From Bacillus sp. FJAT-49736 (GTDB lineage: Bacteria > Bacillota > Bacilli > Bacillales > Bacillaceae_C), in NCBI RefSeq assembly GCF_018343615.1, contig NZ_JAGYPI010000002.1, positions 143,562 to 207,561 of the forward strand: DNA of 64,000 nt, written 5' to 3'. Within the stretch, counting starts at the first letter, position 1. Each line of letters begins with the position of its first letter. This document shows, piece after piece, positions 63,144-64,000 of the stretch. The notes under the pieces were generated by a model. It was not told the origin of the DNA and made no database searches. It saw only the letters and a list, made by a program, of their open reading frames with translations. Both the position numbers and the translations under genes were made by a program.

Positions 63144-64000
63144 TTCGAAAGAGCATTCAGAGTTTCTAACCCCAAACTCGTTATCCAACTGCCTTGCCTT
63201 GTCGTACCAATTTCAACTAAATGATATTTCTTAAGGATAGACATGCGACTTTTTATTTGTTGTGCAGAAAGGGATGGAATTTGTTCATTTTTAAAATACT
63301 CTTCTATAGCGTTACGCCCTGTTTTCAAATTATTTTCTTTAGCAAACTGCAAATAGGATAGTATCCATTTGAATTCAGATAAACTCCCTTCCGATTCTAG
63401 ATGAGTCACGATGGAATCTTGTCCCTTTTGCATTGGATTCAAAAACTTATTTGGTAGATCATGCACTTCAACTGTATCGTCTCTAATAATGGCAGATAAA
63501 TAATATACTGTATTTTCTAGCTCTCTTATATTTCCCGGCCATGAATAGGATAATAAATATTCCTTGACCTCCTTCGACAGGAAGATAGCCTTCGGTGTTT
63601 GCTTAGAGAAAAAATATTCTACCAACGGTAATATATCTTCTTTTCTTTCTCTTAATGGAGGTATTTGCAATGGTAAGACATTCAGTCTGTAGTATAAATC
63701 CTCTCGGAATCTACCTTCTTCTACTAGCTTAAACAAATCCTTATTAGTGGCTGCAATAATCCGAACATTGACCGGTATTAATTGTGTCCCCCCAACACGC
63801 AGTATCTGCTTTTCCTGCAATACTCTAAGAAGTGAAGCTTGAATGGATGGTGGTGCATCGCCTATTTCATCTAAAAAAATCGTCCCGTTATGGGCTAGTT
63901 CAAAGAAACCAGGTTTTCCGCCTTTTTTCGCACCAGTAAAGGCACCATCTTCATAGCCAAATAGTTCACTTTCAGCCAAAGATTCCGGTAGCCCAGCAAA
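63128..64000 (-). CDS. Sigma-54-dependent transcriptional activator (5' partial)
   Basis: The frame runs off the window end; 290 C-terminal residues are visible. The AAA+ domain shows the sigma-54 contact loop GAFTGA, Walker B GTIFLDEIGD, sensor I RIIAATNKDL, arginine-finger region FREDLYYRLNVLPL and sensor II WPGNIRELENT; Walker A lies outside. The C-terminus lacks a Fis-type helix-turn-helix and instead has a winged-helix-like segment (SRMSILKKYHLVEIGTTRQGSWI). It is the likely activator of the adjacent M20-S9 peptidase operon. Sensory domain and signal are not visible here. Confidence 0.88.
   Translation of the reverse strand, partial: FAGLPESLAESELFGYEDGAFTGAKKGGKPGFFELAHNGTIFLDEIGDAPPSIQASLLRVLQEKQILRVGGTQLIPVNVRIIAATNKDLFKLVEEGRFREDLYYRLNVLPLQIPPLRERKEDILPLVEYFFSKQTPKAIFLSKEVKEYLLSYSWPGNIRELENTVYYLSAIIRDDTVEVHDLPNKFLNPMQKGQDSIVTHLESEGSLSEFKWILSYLQFAKENNLKTGRNAIEEYFKNEQIPSLSAQQIKSRMSILKKYHLVEIGTTRQGSWITSLGLETLNALSNYRLN

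Overview
The window is a low-GC Gram-positive chromosome segment, almost certainly from a Bacillaceae member (Bacillus or a close relative). Evidence: strong AGGAGG-type ribosome binding sites with frequent TTG/GTG starts, many simple stem-loop plus T-run terminators, and recognisable Bacillus genes and synteny (csbA-uvrB-uvrA, pstSCABB-phoU, phoPR, bcrC, ktrAB). No rRNA, tRNA, CRISPR array or prophage was seen.

Layout. 1-6.7 kb: teichoic-acid type CDP-glycerol glycerophosphotransferases (one cut by the window edge, one with two transferase modules, one fused to a GT2 glycosyltransferase). 6.9-12.3 kb: csbA, uvrB, uvrA with a LexA-type box before uvrB. 12.5-14.6 kb: an HD-domain hydrolase and one IS3-family (IS150-like) insertion sequence. 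14.8-24.4 kb: a phosphate block, pstS-pstC-pstA-pstB-pstB-phoU behind four phased PhoP half-sites, then a Cache-GGDEF diguanylate cyclase and phoPR. 24.4-26.3 kb: an Fe-S type repressor divergent from an FMN reductase, and a 7Fe ferredoxin. 26.3-42.1 kb: a cell-envelope region with bcrC, a DedA/degenerate-PAP2 fusion, a polysaccharide deacetylase, an MGDG-type glycosyltransferase, an ECF sigma factor with its zinc-finger anti-sigma and a membrane protein, a CsbB-like polyprenyl glycosyltransferase with GtrA, a YkoS-like membrane protein and galU. A cadmium/zinc efflux ATPase, its ArsR repressor and an alkyltransferase-like protein are embedded in it. 42.1-55.9 kb: drug efflux with TetR regulator, two chemoreceptors, an NhaD-type transporter, ktrAB potassium uptake, speG, LysE and an amino acid permease. 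56.3-64 kb: three GNAT acetyltransferases, a MocR regulator, and an M20/S9 peptidase operon behind a sigma-54 promoter next to a sigma-54 activator.

The most interesting signal is a promoter motif GAACTW-N15-DGTCT (W=A/T, D=A/G/T). It occurs with identical spacing at six places between 27 and 42 kb: before the ECF sigma operon itself, the divergent CsbB-like/gtrA operon, bcrC, the DedA-PAP2 gene, the MGDG-type glycosyltransferase, and galU. This reads as a local ECF regulon for undecaprenyl-phosphate recycling and lipid/teichoic acid glycosylation.

Three families of non-coding repeats are also present: about six intergenic imperfect palindromes of 110-190 bp, a 52-bp minisatellite, and a 21-bp TTCTCGCGAA tandem repeat at two loci.
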